Source of the DNA: Puffinus mauretanicus
Taxonomy: Eukaryota; Chordata; Aves; Procellariiformes; Procellariidae
Direction: 5' to 3'
Length of the DNA stretch: 64,000 nt
Assembly (NCBI GenBank): GCA_023333565.1
Contig: JAJKFH010000374.1
Span: forward strand, 5,828,001-5,892,000
A program made the translations under genes and the position numbers. Under the pieces are notes generated by a model, which ran no database searches, was not told where the DNA came from, and saw only the letters and a program-made list of their open reading frames with translations. Below, piece after piece: positions 24,891 through 38,199 of the stretch. How positions within the stretch are numbered: the first letter of the stretch is position 1; every line of letters starts with the position of its first letter.

Positions 24891-25403
24891 TGTCGTGGTT
24901 TAACCTGGCAGGCAGCCAAACCCCAGGCAGCCACTCACTCACTCCCCCACCCCGGTGGGGTGGGGAGAGAATCAGAAGGGTGAGAGTGAGAAAAACTCGT
25001 GGGCTGAGATAAAGACAGTTTAAAAGAACAGAAAAGAGAAAATAATAATAATAATGATAGAATACACAAAATGAGTGATGCACAATGCAATTGCTCACCA
25101 CCCGCGCTGACCGATAACCAAGTAGCGATCGCTACTTCCTGGATCACGCCTACCATTCATATACTGAGCATGACGTCACATGGTATGGAATACCCCATTG
25201 GCCAGCTGGGCTGGCTGTCCTGATTATGTTCCCTCCCATCTGGTGTACCTAGCTCAGTCAGTAGGCACGGGAGCTGTCCTTGGACTAGGAGGGCACTTAG
25301 CAACAACTGAAAACATCAGTGTGTTATCAACATTCTTCTCATACTAAATCCAAAACACAGCACTAGGAAGAAATTTAACCCCATCCCAGCCAAAACCAGG
25401 ACA
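24891..25403 (-). mobile_element. Solo LTR 'B' of the same endogenous retrovirus family (ERVL-like)
   Basis: A 513-bp element in minus orientation, flanked by an exact 5-bp duplication GTATT (24886-24890 and 25404-25408). The ends are TGTCGTGG on the left (complement of CCACGACA) and CCAGGACA on the right. It carries an AATAATAATAAT run (about 25040-25056), an ATF/CREB site at 25171-25178 beside a TATA-like stretch (about 25158-25164 on minus), and a CCCCACC-CC-GGTGGGG hairpin (about 24944-24959). Compared with LTR A it lacks about 14 bases near its 5' end and differs at scattered sites. No internal retroviral sequence remains. Confidence 0.92.
25171..25178 (-). promoter_or_regulatory. ATF/CREB-type site in LTR B
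   Basis: Exact palindromic TGACGTCA, at the position equivalent to 5035-5042 in LTR A and immediately next to the TATA-like sequence of the LTR. Confidence 0.6.
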
Positions 25404-25408
25404 GTATT
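25404..25408. repeat. Target-site duplication of LTR B, right copy (GTATT)
   Basis: Exact match to 24886-24890. Confidence 0.85.
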
Positions 25409-28400
25409 GCTCAGCACATTTTATTTGTTACTGACCAGATAATATCCAAGTCACTGTTTCATAGTGTTGGATCTAAATTAGCAGGGACTCCACTGTAAAC
25501 AATGGATGACTTAGGCAGAAAGCCTGTTGCAATCTGCTTTGAAATGGCCACATTTTCTGTACTGGAAATGAGTCGTGTAAGGTGGCAATGAACTGGAAAA
25601 TACAGAATGTAATTAAAGGAGGCCTAATCCATTAGGAAACTGAATGAATTCAATAGCAGAACCTTCCACAGTCTGCAGTTACTCAAATGTGCCTCTGTAA
25701 CTATATCAATATTTTGCAAGGTATGTTTCTTTGCATCCATTTCCCAAATGAATTCCACTATTCAGACTTGTCTCCCTAATCAGCCTTTTTCAATTTAGAG
25801 GGATATCCTGCTTCAGGTAAGGAGAACTCTGCACACCCCTTAGCAACTCACATAGGCACAAAGTAGTTGAGCCCACATGGTTGAGTTGTGCATACAATCA
25901 AAACATCTCTTATTTTGCTTTGCAAAGGTAGAGTTTGACAGTACAGGTTTGCTGCTGAAAGGCACTACTTGTTTGTAAAGGCTGGGCCACTTCACTCTCC
26001 TGAAATGGGAGCTCTGTTGTGAAGTCCCTTCTGTAGGAAAATGTTAACTTGATCCTTAGGCTACTTTCCAGAAACGGCATCAAAAAGACCTAACTTGGAT
26101 GACTCCTGCTTTTATTAATGACACCTTGAAAAAGACTGGGAAGCTTGAAGAAAGGTCAGTGATGAAAGAAAAATGTGAAATATAATTATGAAGGAAAAAT
26201 TTCTCCTAACCAAATGTGACCATCAATCATCAACTCTTACTTTTATGCATTCAAGCATGCTGTTTTCTGCACTTTTTAATGCTATTTTACATATGTAAAA
26301 TTTCATCCAGACACCATATGACCGTAAAAAGAACAGGTTTTAATTTCTAAGAATGTAAAATGGAAAATTTATATTGGCTTAAGACCTTGCAGAATCCAAA
26401 ACAATCAGATTATTTATTGCAGGTGTTCTTGGTGAGCAATGTTTCTCCACTCATAAGCTATGACTTAAAAGGTTTAAAAATAAACAGAATGTTATTGAGG
26501 AAATACAATAAAACATCAACTTGGGAAAACTGAATAAAATATCAGCAGGAGATGTCAGTACCGCAACCAGTGTAGTTTGCCAATATTCCCAAACCCAGTC
26601 ATTTCACTGATCTACCTGTGAGGCTGATGGGTTGCTAGCTCCTGCTTTTCTCCACTTTTTTTTTACTCCCTCTTCATTGTGCAGTCAAATTTATCAATAA
26701 CTTACAGGTGTGTTTGTGTGTTTGGGGAGGGACTATTCTACTGTGTTAACTAGTTGAAGTGGTCTCTTGCCAGAGGGAAGGCAATACAGAAATCTGACGT
26801 ATAGGCTTCAGTTTTTGATGTCTTTACCCCAAGATGTATCAGTCACACACATACCTCACTTTACAATTCCACCAAGCTCTGCTGATTGTCTTGAGGGAGC
26901 TTTTTCCACATATCAGAGAGAAATCAGCATCATTCATGAATTCAAATTATTCCACATTACAGAAGAACTCTGTTGAATATGGCCATGGTCTGTTTCTACA
27001 TTGCCTTAATCAGCGCTTAACTCCATAGGGCTTCTTAACTTCCGTGTACATTAACTAGGGTGTAACACAAGGCACACCAGACACTGGTCTCGCCCTATCT
27101 ACCCCAGACATGAAAAACAGTAGTTCCCAGATCATTGAACTCCTGTGATCTGAGAAACCCCAGATTTAACAGCTTCTCCACTGTGTGAGGAGACATTTTG
27201 CTGACCCCTGATGACCTGTCTCAGCACGGTTAAGCTGATGGCCCAAGAGTGTGAGCTGTCTGTAGAGAATCTGGCTATGCTTATGTCACAGTAATTTGTG
27301 ACCGTGTCTTCAGAGGACATGCACTATCCACACGGTCAAGCAGCTGCTCCAGCATTAAAACTTAAAAGTATTTTAACAGAATTGGCATGCTTTTGTAAAG
27401 TGTATGAGACCCAGCCCACATAGCAATTCTCTTCATTAACTTGAGATACCTTGATGCTTGAGATACCTTTTCTCCAATAGGGACGCTCAGGAAATTAGGT
27501 TACTCATCTTATTAAACAATATGGAGCTCTAAAATGACCTCCCTTCTCCTTCAGCTCTCCAGGTTGTATTTTGTACATTTAGTGGAAATATTTATTATTT
27601 TTAAGGGATTTATTCAGCTCTCTTCCTTAGTACTGAAGAATGGTTACATGTTTATATATAGTCTGGTGTTATCTCCTTTGAAAAAATGACAAATGTGTAA
27701 TTCTTTGTGAGCCACTGTTGTCTGTAGGCTAAAAGGAAAGAAAAAGAAAAAAAAGAAGTAGTGGAAAAGGAATTTCCATCTTACATTAGTCCTAAGAAAC
27801 TAGCGGGATAGAATCACAGTTTGGGAACTTCCACTTTCTCTCTTGGGCATTGTTGGTGTATCAGCAGCAGCAGACAGAAGGACCAGGCTGCTTACAGGTG
27901 GAAGAGAAGGGGGCATTCTTCAGTTTAACCTTTTCATCTCAAAAAGTTAGAGTGGCAGTTCACTCAGCAATAAGCCAGGCTGTGACAGGAAGAGGAACAG
28001 AAGGAAGGAGTCAACCGTTCTTGCATGTTTCCTGAACAACTATGGTCTGATTCATGCTTGGTGGTGGCCTCTTGTAGACTGGTTCTACCCCAAGGTTGCC
28101 AGCTGCAGCGTGCTGATCTACATTATCAAAGGCCAAAAGAGTGTTTGGCTGAATCATACAGTACTCATCCTAGCTTTTGGAGATGGGATGTATCCTTCAG
28201 CTCTACACTGAAGCCACAGCACTTCCCTCCTCCCAGTTTCTCCCTTAAGAATTCCAGATACCTCTAGCATTAGGTAAAGTCAAGGAGACCTAACTCACTG
28301 AACTTCCCTTTTTTGTGTTTTGAGTAATTGAGGCTGAAAAGTGTTCACTGAATCACAGCTGCAAATCCCATGGCTATTGGTCTTGAGCTCAAAGCTCAAA

Positions 28401-28679
28401 GCTTCCTGATGACATCACAGTACCATTAAGAAAGAAGCTAAGCACTCCAAACCATTTAAGAATTCAGAAAGTCTGGCCAGTGCTGGTTTATCATAGAGAT
28501 GATCTGTGCTAACTTGAGTGAAAGGTGCTGATTGATTGCAGAATTGTTTTCTCCTCCATATCAGCAAAATTCTTTCTGGCTATATATGAGAGTACGGCAT
28601 ATACTGATAAGTGTGTCCTACTTTTAGAGGGCACAAATGAAGCTGGAACTGCAGCACTTGCTCCAGCCTCTGCAGATGC
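25409..28679. other. Unique noncoding DNA
   Basis: No gene, RNA or clear repeat family recognised. Frames are all under 82 codons. A purine run at about 27728-27758 is low complexity. Confidence 0.5.
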
Positions 28680-28830
28680 CAGTCCAGCTCTTGCCTGAGT
28701 CCCAGATTTCACTGGGCATGTCATGCTCCCTCTGTGTTTCAGCTCCCACCTGTAAAATAAAGATCATAATAACACTCACTTCTTCATATTTTTTGTCTGT
28801 CTTAATTACAAAGACTGGATGGGGATGATG
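28680..28830 (+). repeat. MIR-like SINE relic (plus)
   Basis: 'tccctctgtgtttcagctcc' followed by 'cacctgtaaaataaagatca' and 'taataacactcacttc' is the classic MIR layout (CTCTCTGTGCCTCAGTTTCC - CATCTGTAAAATGGGGATAATAATACTTACC). The left part is badly eroded and the boundaries are approximate. Confidence 0.65.
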
Positions 28831-30559
28831 TGTGGCTATATCTGTTGCAATGCTGTAGAGTTTAGCTCAGTAGGGGCCCATAAATGCTACTGTACTAAAG
28901 AAACTCTTCCTTGCAGTCCTTTCTGTAGCTCTCAGCACTCCAGTAACAGGTTTTATTTCTTCTGTTATTTTCTTGCCAGGATTCAGGTTCAAGATGCCAC
29001 CCTCTTGTGGCAGTTCATGATGCCACAAATACTCATATTACGAGTAGATTCATGTTTTCCCTGTGGTGATAGGAAAGATGTCACAAGCTGCTGCCATGGG
29101 GCTGATCTCTGAATCTAAGTTTTACAGTGAGAGCAAAATAGAAACTTCTTTTCCACGACATTTTTAATGTTTGTTATTGAATTATTATTCTTAACAGTAT
29201 TTTATGTGAAGTAGCCAAAAATTCATCTATTTATTTGGAAATAACCATTAGTGATACTCACTTTTTTATCTGCGCAATTTGCCTCTTTCTGCTTTCACCT
29301 GGAAGTTGTTTATCTTGCTGTTATCTACTAGGCAAAGCTCTTAATTTTTTTTCTTATACTTCATGCAGTACTAAGGAGATAGCCTAGCTCCTACACATAA
29401 CAGAAAACCAGAATCATTACAGAAGGTATATCATTGAAGCTACAGCAAAGCTGGAATTACTGGGGTGTCATTAGTCTGTGTGCTCTGGAAAGCCTTACAA
29501 TGTCCACAAGAAACCAGCTGAAACAGTGTGAAAGTTATGAACTTAAACACTCCTGACTAGTGTTGTAAGCTGAGTGTTTTGTAGGCTCATGTGTGCATTA
29601 ATACAAGACTTAAAAAAAAAAAAAAGAAGGAAAGAGATTTCTCCTCATTAACTAATGAACACTGATTGAAAATTCCCCTCTTAAGCAATGGTCATTTACC
29701 TTTGGCTAAACAAAATGGGATCACAGAGATAAGTTTAAACTTTAGAACAAAATTAATGATGCTAATTTTAACTCTTGCTGTTCTTTAATTATTGATGTCA
29801 CTATATTGCTGGCCTTAAAGATTAAGCCGTCCCTGTAGGTACGGCTGCAAGTCTCTGGATTTTAGCCAGCTAGCTGAAATTTCTAATTTAACAAAAATAC
29901 AATCAAACAAAAAATATCATCTGTTTACACAGTTGTCTGAAAAAGTCATGTTTAGAAAAGTGAAAATAAAATACATCCTTTCCTCAACCAGGGCAAATTT
30001 AAAGCAATCCCAGTAAAATTCCTCTCTATTGCCCCACAACTCAGAAAAAGGATTCTTTTTTCCAGTAAGCAGTTACAGTGTGAGCAGAGGCAATCATTTA
30101 ATAAGACTGAGAGGACAAGTCATGTTCCGTCATACAGTTAGTCTTATGAAATTAATGGTATGATGGTTTTGAAGCATTTCTATGGACCATGATATACTAT
30201 TTTTCTGCAGAAGTGACATTGAACTGTTCAAGTTAAGCTGGATAAAACCCTGAAGAAGCAAATATTTCAGTAAAGAATTCCCCCACTTATTTCCAGAACT
30301 GACTGTTCTTTACCAGAGCATCTAATGTGAGAGTCCTCTAAGTAATGCAGCTTTGATATTGTGTTCCTCATTTTGATATTGACTGGGCAGAATGTAAATA
30401 TACTGTCCTCATGTATCTCATATGTATACATTATCATTCTGTAGATTGAGTAAAACCGTGAGTCAGTGGAAATTCTGAAGGTTATTTTTTATTCTTATTG
30501 AACTTCTGCACAGTTCCTCATCCACAGCTTTTAAATTACCTTCTAAAGGTGAAAGTCGT
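28831..30559. other. Unique AT-rich noncoding DNA
   Basis: No gene recognised. The 97-codon frame at 28819-29112 (+) is Cys-rich but has no domain I can name, and it begins in the MIR-like relic. Confidence 0.5.
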
Positions 30560-30660
30560 CACTCCCTTTTGGAGACGGAGATACTAGTGCACAGGGAGGA
30601 GCAATTAATCCCAAACCCTCACAAGGCATCAGTATGACAGACCTTCTAGATGCCAGCCAT
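30560..30660 (-). repeat. MIR-like SINE relic (minus)
   Basis: 'ctcccttttggagacggag' with 'tgcacagggaggagcaatta' and 'ccaaaccctcacaaggcatc' follows the reverse-complement MIR order (CCATTTTACAGATGGGGAAACTGAGGCACAGAGAGG...CCCAAGGTCACACAG). Diverged but collinear. Confidence 0.5.
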
Positions 30661-33600
30661 ATTGCTGTTCGATAAAGGTAGAACAACTCAACATTAAAGT
30701 TAATTTATTTTTTGTTGATACTTGAACTGCACATACAAAATATGGAAGCTCAGCTGAGTAAACAGACTTGCGTGTCTAAAATGGTCATCAGTATCTGCAA
30801 ACATCAGTTAAGATATACAATTCCATATGCGATAGTATGAACAAATAATTTGGAATGTAATGGTTATCAATTAAATGTTTCATTTCATGTGTCAACATGA
30901 AAAAATTATTAACCATTCTTTCAAGCCTCTCTGAGAGGCAGGACAAAGATTGGTTATAAGTGTGTATATATTACAACAGCAAAATAAATACTGCTCAGAC
31001 ATCTATTTCTTGTACGTGGTATTCTTCCAATCTATTGCTGATATACATTACTTTTTGTATCAGCAACAGACATGTGCAACATTCACTTTATGGCTATGTC
31101 ATCAATCGAAACATATATCCCATTCCATATGTAACTATCTTTGGAAATCGTTATTATGTTTCATACTTGGTCTAGATTTATAACCTTTAATTTCCCTATA
31201 TGGCTTAGGACACTGTATTAATTTATACAGTTCTTTGTTAGTGTATTTCCATTAATTTATGGAATTGTACTTTCATAAGTGCCTTGAAATTGCTTGTTTA
31301 ATGGAAAATGTAACTCCTGAAATAAGAGCTTGCATAAATTTCTTTGCTCTGTAAGAGTAGGTGGCTCACCTTTTATTATTTTTTCCCAATTACATAAACA
31401 TGTGAGTTACTTCTGTGCCCAAGGTCTTGGTAATAACTAATACACTAAAAAAAATTAATGTAAAATATTATTAAGCCTGTTGACTGCCCTCAAAATTGCA
31501 TTTAGTCCATATATAAAATAGCCAAAAGTTGAATTTGTTAGGATAGCTTTCTGCAAGGCTTTTCTTAATTTCAGATATTTCAAGTTCTTAAGTCTCCCTT
31601 TGGAATGCTTTAGTAATTCTAATTTAGGATCAACACAGGGGGTTCAAACATAGGAAAATGTCCATATGTTTTTGCTTATAGCATACATACTATACTGTGC
31701 CAAAGATTTGAAACCCTGAGTTGAAAGTTCGAGGGAGGCAGAGAAGAAACAAAACCAACCAGTAAAATAGCTCAAACATGGGGAGAATTTTGTAAAAGAG
31801 AAGAACAGAAATAGTAAAGTGAATGTGATGAAAGACAGAAAGGCAAACCAAACTAGAGTTCCTGGGATATATTTACGTGGTTTACTTTGAAGTATTGTGT
31901 AGATTTGAATTTCCACTGTCCTGCACTGGATGTCATCATTTATTCTGTGCAAGGTGAGTGTTAAATATAACAAAAATGCTCTTAGTTTGAATCGGCCATT
32001 TTGCACTAACTCTGAAACGCAGTTAATGACCGCTGATAGTGAAGGGCAATGAAACAATTAGACACTTCTATTTAAATAATTCATGTGCATTCTGAAAAAT
32101 GATCTGTCATCAACTTTACAAGCTGCATCTCAATCACTTGTTCGGACTCTACTGTACTATATTTTTTCATTTTCCTTTTTAGCTCAAGATGAAAGTCAAG
32201 AGAAAATTGTGATTTTGTTCTGTGCATTGCAAAATACTTTAGCGGTAGTTGACATGAATATTGGGAACTCTGTGTGGAGAGAGAGGGAGGAAGGAGAAGG
32301 GAGAGGGAAGAAGAGAAGTTTTGCAGGGAGAAGGGGAGTAGAAGTAATACATTTTTTCTGGGAGAGCAGATATTTCTTTATGCCTAAGGACAGAAGGAGA
32401 AGAATTAATCGTTCATTCAAAACCAAGAGTCTCTGATGCTTCATTACTTTAGAAATATCTAGCTACACTGAAATGAAAATATTAATATATGGGCTTGAAT
32501 GAGTTTTCAATGCTATTGCAAATAGCAATAACTAAGGAGATACATAAAGCATATGGTTTGGAAATATTTCTTGACACTCCAATCTGAAAAGGACCAATGT
32601 AAAAGAGCAAATGTCCATCTGCATAGGGAACACGCTTGGGACATGTGAGGAAAGTGAGGAGTAGGGGTGAAATGTGCCATACTTCAGCAAGCATCAGCCA
32701 GACTAATGGTACTCGTGTGTTGGGATAGAAGCAGTTCTAGTGTGTGCAGGGATCAAACGGGGACTGAGAAATGGAAAGGGAACATAAAAGCAGCTTAGAG
32801 GTAGGCTGAATCTGGCTCATACAACACTGCTGTCTTCCATATGCTGTTTTTCTGGATTTTGCTCTTATTTAAAGGGGTGCATTCAACAGGCTGGCAAGTA
32901 CTTAAAGCTCTGAGTTTATATATTCTGGTTTTTTATTTACAGCTTGAGGTGTCTGAATATTTGATACTCCTGATCCCTTGGATCTTGACAGCAGCCACAG
33001 GTCAGCTGCTGAGTGATGACTGTGACTGTAACTTCGGTAACTGTATCAGCTCTGAAAAAAACTGTTGGGACATACTACTCCTCTCTCCTTGTTCTTGCAC
33101 TGCTGCTTGTTACTTTTTACATGCCACGACGCATCAAGAATTAAATTGCGTATTTTAGGCCATTCCAGCATGTAGTGTATTGATTGGGTAAACCTTACAG
33201 CATCCTAGAAGGTAGAAAATTATTACAGTTGGGTTAATTATTCTTCTTGTACAAGGAACTGAACAGATTAAATTTCTTTCTTTCTTTTTTACCTCCTCCC
33301 TTCTTTCTAGAGAAGTGTACAAGGGTAGTTTGTGAATCTCTCCAATTTCTATTATTCAGTCTCTCAAATTTCTATTATTCAGGAAGATAATTGGATTAAG
33401 CAGCTAGAATAAATTAGAATGGGTTCTTCGTGTAACAACAAGTTTTCCTGAACCATACCAGTGGAAGTGTTGACTTCATTCAAGAAACTGCTAAACATTA
33501 TCTTCTGACAGAAAATCCTAATGAACCTCAAAGAAGTTGCAGGCAGTTGCCATCTCCTAAGGTTGGGGTCTCTTGATACAGTGTAGGAACGAGACCCCAG

Positions 33601-34284
33601 AAAATACTTCTAGGAAAGGAATGGTTTATTGACTTATTTAGGTTTTTATTTATTTTACTTTTTCTTGAATAGTTTTCATTTTTCTTTTGAATCATCCTCA
33701 TATTAAGCAGATGTTGTGTAGATGAATGATGAAACATGGGAGGATATTGTAGCATGTGACATGGAATGGTTGAATGGCAGAGGAGACAGAAATACAATGC
33801 TGCAAATGGTCCTGAGGAGAGGTGAACAAAGCAAAGCTTTGTAAACTTATGTCGGCAATAGAACTAGGGTAAAGAGTTTAATCTCTATTTTAGATCAGTG
33901 TTGTTAATAATAAATTAAACAACATGTTATCCTGTTACTGTCAGAAGCAAATGTAAACCAGAATATTACTGGAGAAACAACATTTTGCTGAATATTACGG
34001 ATGCAGAAATGGCAGATGGATCTCCAACTAGGGTCAATCAGAGTTTGTCTTACCACTGAGGTGCAGAGCCATAGGCATCTGATCCTTCGCTGTAACTAGT
34101 GTGGCTTCCCAGCTGTGTCTGTTTCATGTCTGGCCACACTGGACCCTGGGTGCACTGTCTGCACCTACCAGTGTTGACATGGGATGGATACTGCTTCTGG
34201 TGCTAGGTACTGTTTCTGGTGCCAAGTCACTTACATAATGTGTTTCGTATAGGCTCATAGGAAACTTGAAAAGTATCTAATATG
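30661..34284. other. Unique AT-rich noncoding DNA
   Basis: The 137-codon minus frame at 31644-32057 is Phe/Leu/Ser-rich and looks like a chance frame in AT-rich DNA. A purine-rich run lies at about 32273-32340. A short tandem duplication occurs at 33338-33383, and an exon-like segment at 32943-33000 is discussed in the findings. No gene can be supported. Confidence 0.5.
33338..33383. repeat. 23-bp direct tandem duplication
   Basis: Two adjacent copies of CTCTC-aatttctattattcag- type sequence (33338-33360 and 33361-33383) match at 21 of 23 positions, consistent with a replication-slippage duplication. Confidence 0.8.
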
Positions 34285-34460
34285 TTAAGCAGCACAGTCC
34301 AATGTTTACAGCAGGAGCTTAACATATATGGAGCTTGAAACCATTTTATGTCTTATTAGCTGTTTGACTTTCATCATAAAACTCTCTGTGGCTCAATTTT
34401 CCCTTCTGTAAAATGATGATAATCATTCCTGTCTTTCAAATATTAGAAAAAGCTTTATTT
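34285..34460 (+). repeat. MIR-like SINE relic (plus)
   Basis: 'ttattagctgtttgacttt' is followed by 'actctctgtggctcaatttt' and 'cccttctgtaaaatgatgat', then 'aatcattcctgtcttt'. This is the full central order of MIR (TAGCTGTGTGACCTTGGG - CTCTCTGTGCCTCAGTTTCC - CATCTGTAAAATGGGGATAAT). It is the clearest MIR-type copy in the window. Such elements predate birds, so this is a very old insertion. Confidence 0.75.
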
Positions 34461-37400
34461 TGTATAGAAAATATTACCATTAATTGTTCTAAAATATTTA
34501 TTCCACTGAAAAGTTAGTGTTTTTTTTTTTACCTTGAGATCCAGGGAAGTAGAAAGATCATCAGCTACCACACTCCATAAACAGACAATTGGGGGGTGGG
34601 GGTGGGGTGGTGGTGCAGAGAGGTTGTCTGTCTATCAGAGCAACTAATAAGTTCAACATTTTCTTTATCATGTGGCAGCTGAGCCCTGAGAAGAGCTTAA
34701 TGATTCTCAGAAAGTTCCTTCTCTCGTTTGAAAGAAAATTCGCAAATAAGTCTGTCTAGGAACTGATATGCTAACAAACTGTAGTACAATTGCAAAATAT
34801 TTAGATAATAAAGTAGACTAAGGTCAGATGCCAAAGTGAAGATGAGAGAAAAAAATTGCATTGCAAGAGTAAATGCTGCTTCTATTTAACAGTTTAGACA
34901 AATATTTTTGAAGGCTTTATTCTGCTCGAGAAACATGTTCAGAGTCAAAGGGTTTTAAAATTGTATTCTTTAACTCTGGTGAATAGAATTTAATGGTTAT
35001 ATTTTAACTCTGGAAGGCAGCTGTTTCCTTCTAAAACAGATGTGTCAGGTTTGCCTGGCAAGTTTGCTTGCTAACACATCATTTTTAGAAAATCTGATGA
35101 TCTATTATAGAAAAAAAAAAATTTGCCTTCAGATTCCCTTTTTTTAAGACTGTCATTCTACAGTATCATCATTATTCAGAGTGCAAGGAGAGAAGACTTC
35201 TGATTAGCACTGCTATGACTTTTGCAGGTTATATCAGAAAACTCCACTGAATCTATGTAAGAGCTTTTGCCTTGCCACCGTCATACACTCTATATAGGGC
35301 ATAGGTATTTGGATCCAAATTCAACTGAGAATAAGACATTGTATTCTGATAGCTCAATTATGGCCAAAATATTCTATGCTAAAATAATAGAACTTATTAG
35401 AGCTGAGTAAAGTTAGGTTGCTTGTTTTTCTGACTGAAAAGTTCTTATTACTTGGAAATAAGATGTAGGACCCATAGTATCAATGGCTGAATTCTAGCAA
35501 ATTAATTTGGATTTAGTTAGTACTATCAAGAAAGGGTCAAGACTAGGACCTTCATCTTCTATTATCTCTGGCATTGCTAGCTTCTTATGGCACTGCCTAT
35601 GGCAGATCTGGCTTTCCTCAGAAGAAACATCTGAGATAAACTGATGAGCTATCTACAGAGCAGGCTAACGGACTTAATTGTGTGATGAAATCTGCATTAA
35701 AATGCTGTAAGAGCTCTCAGCTCACACACAATCTCTCCACAAATTAATCTCCTATCAATGTGATTTAGGAGATTTAGTGTACAGTTGTTCTGGGGTGTGT
35801 TCAATAGTTACATAGTTCCAACTAAGGTTAAAAAGAAATTTAATACATTCTTTTATTTCATTAATTAATTTTCAGCATATTTAACCATGAGTGGACCTTA
35901 TGATTTGTGTCACTTTTCTTTGCCTACATTGATTACAATGATGTAATTGTGATAACATCCACTAATATTACTACTTCTGCTTTTGTTATTTTTATAAAAG
36001 ATATTGTCATGAAGAGTAGAGATTCAATATTTAGTAATGAACAGGTTTTTTTGGAAGACCTTATGAGTGGTTTTCTTTTAAATCTTATCTAAGGTCTAAT
36101 TTAAATATTGTTGGCTCAAATTTTGAGTCACCTGGGAAAACAAAAGATAATGAGCAGGGCATATGCATTTGGATATTTTATTTCCAAAGTTCTGTCACAT
36201 TTGATCATATATTTCTCTTGTTAGTGCTTTCTGAATTAGAGATGAGCCTGAATCATGAGTGTGAACCCTCTGAATATTAGAATGTTTGGGATTTGGCCAA
36301 ATTTCTGCCCATCACTTAATGTCAAGAGTGGGGCTGTTTTTAATTTGCTGTGCTGAAATTTCTTGTCATAAAACTTTCCCCTTCTGTCTTTCTAGAATCT
36401 GCCCAACATCATTTGAACAGCGGAAGGGAGCCAAGTAAAAGAAACAGACACAAGCCATCCAGGTCCAAAGAAGCTTTCTATCACACTTTAAAATTAAATG
36501 ACTCAAATTGAGTTTTAATTTACATGTTAGATTTAATATCACACTCATTGCATATTAATTAAATAGCAATGGATCATTTACCAGCCCATTTAATGAGGTG
36601 TAACAACAGCTGCATATAAAATATAAAGATGCTATTATTACACTGTCCTTAAACCTCAGTAAATCTGCTTGAATAATTACTAGTGTTTCAGCAATATACA
36701 GTAGCTAATGCACGTCTACATCAATTCATTGGTGTAATTGATACAAACAAGTACCAAGTAACTTCCAAGAGCCTGTGTTCCTGTCCTTCTACATCATAAT
36801 CACTGAAAGCATCATAAGGTTGCTCATTATTATTTTTAAATTGCCTTAAATTGCATCAGCACCAAACAAGGAATAAAAATGGCATTAATAAAAATCTAAA
36901 GGTAGCTAAATTTAACTTATTTGGAGCTCACCTCACAAGACTGAATAACTGGTGTAATTTTAGTGTGCATTGATTGCTTCTTTACTTATGATTATGGACA
37001 AATTATTAGCAATAGTAAGTGCTGTACTGTCAACATTATAAATTATAACAGTCTGGAGGTGTCATGGATTCAGAATAACGCTACAAACATTTATGAAACT
37101 GGTTTGTATGTTTTCTTGACTAGAGGTACCAGTAAAATGACTCCTGTCTTCCTTTGATTTCCACTGACTGAGATCTGGGCAGACAACTGACACAGAGAAA
37201 GTGACGTTTTGATTGGTGGCTATTTCTCACTTCATAAGGACAAGTGGCTGTCTCATGGCCATACTGTAAATATCCCTTCTGCCAAGTGAAGATTTGATTT
37301 AAAAAGTCGATCTTTTACCAGATGTTCGTGCTTGAATTTGGGGGCTCTCACCTACACTCCATTTAACAGTAACTACAGTTGTGGTTAAAAGATTGCTTTA

Positions 37401-38199
37401 TGTAAACCCCAATCTGACAGCACCATAAGTTTCCTGGTGATGCAGGAGTATTTTAGCAGTACCATCTCAGCTGAGTCACTCTCAGCCAAGAAACAATCTG
37501 GTGTCTTAAGGGTTGATTCTCAGACAGGGCTCAGAAACAGGACAATCAGGTATGATCTAATTAAGAGCAACTGAGTTATTTACTCTCAAAACTTGAAAAG
37601 AAGTATGAACAGAAGGAAAGACTTTTCTTCATATATAGGCTGGAGCTGGGTAGAAAAAAATAGGACGGGATAGATTTAAGGTGTTATCCTGCTGTTTAAG
37701 ACTTTTGGTGTAATTTAATGGTTAGACAGTCTAGCACCCACAAAGTTTTATAGATATTTGGGTATTTCAAATAGTTGGCCGACTCTATTACTTAATGAAG
37801 GACCTGGGAACGTTCTCATCTCAATTGATGAAAATAAATCAAGCTTTCTTTCATGAGTTTAAGTACTGATATTTTTCCTGTTCTTTTCAAATTAAACTTA
37901 CTTATTTCTAGTGAATGCACATCTTTGGCTGCCTTACATAGTTAGATGTGCTTCAGTTTGTAATCTTTTTAATTATTCAATGTTTCTAAAGCTTGTGGTC
38001 TTAATTTTCCCAAATCATTTATTAGCAACGGGAAGGAGGAAGTAATTTTCTTACCTCTGTCCTCACTTTGCGAGAGATCCCAAATAAAAAAAAAATACCC
38101 CATTTAGTTGGAATGAAGATATAACTTGCACCTACATCAGAGGTTTTGAAGTGCTTTAACATTAATATTTATGTTTAATTCTTCTTAGTAGAGAAGGTT
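34461..38199. other. Unique AT-rich noncoding DNA, includes an enhancer-like block
   Basis: A G-rich run (34591-34612) is present. A block at about 36540-36800 is dense in TAAT/ATTA motifs and low in internal repetition, as conserved developmental enhancers often are. No gene recognised. Confidence 0.45.

Noticed and set aside
31644..32057. 137-codon minus frame with hydrophobic stretches that could be read as membrane segments
   Set aside because: Hydrophobicity follows from AT-rich codons. No family resemblance, no supporting context.
34591..34612. Second G-quadruplex candidate
   Set aside because: Only three runs of three or more G separated by loops, so it does not meet the canonical four-run pattern.
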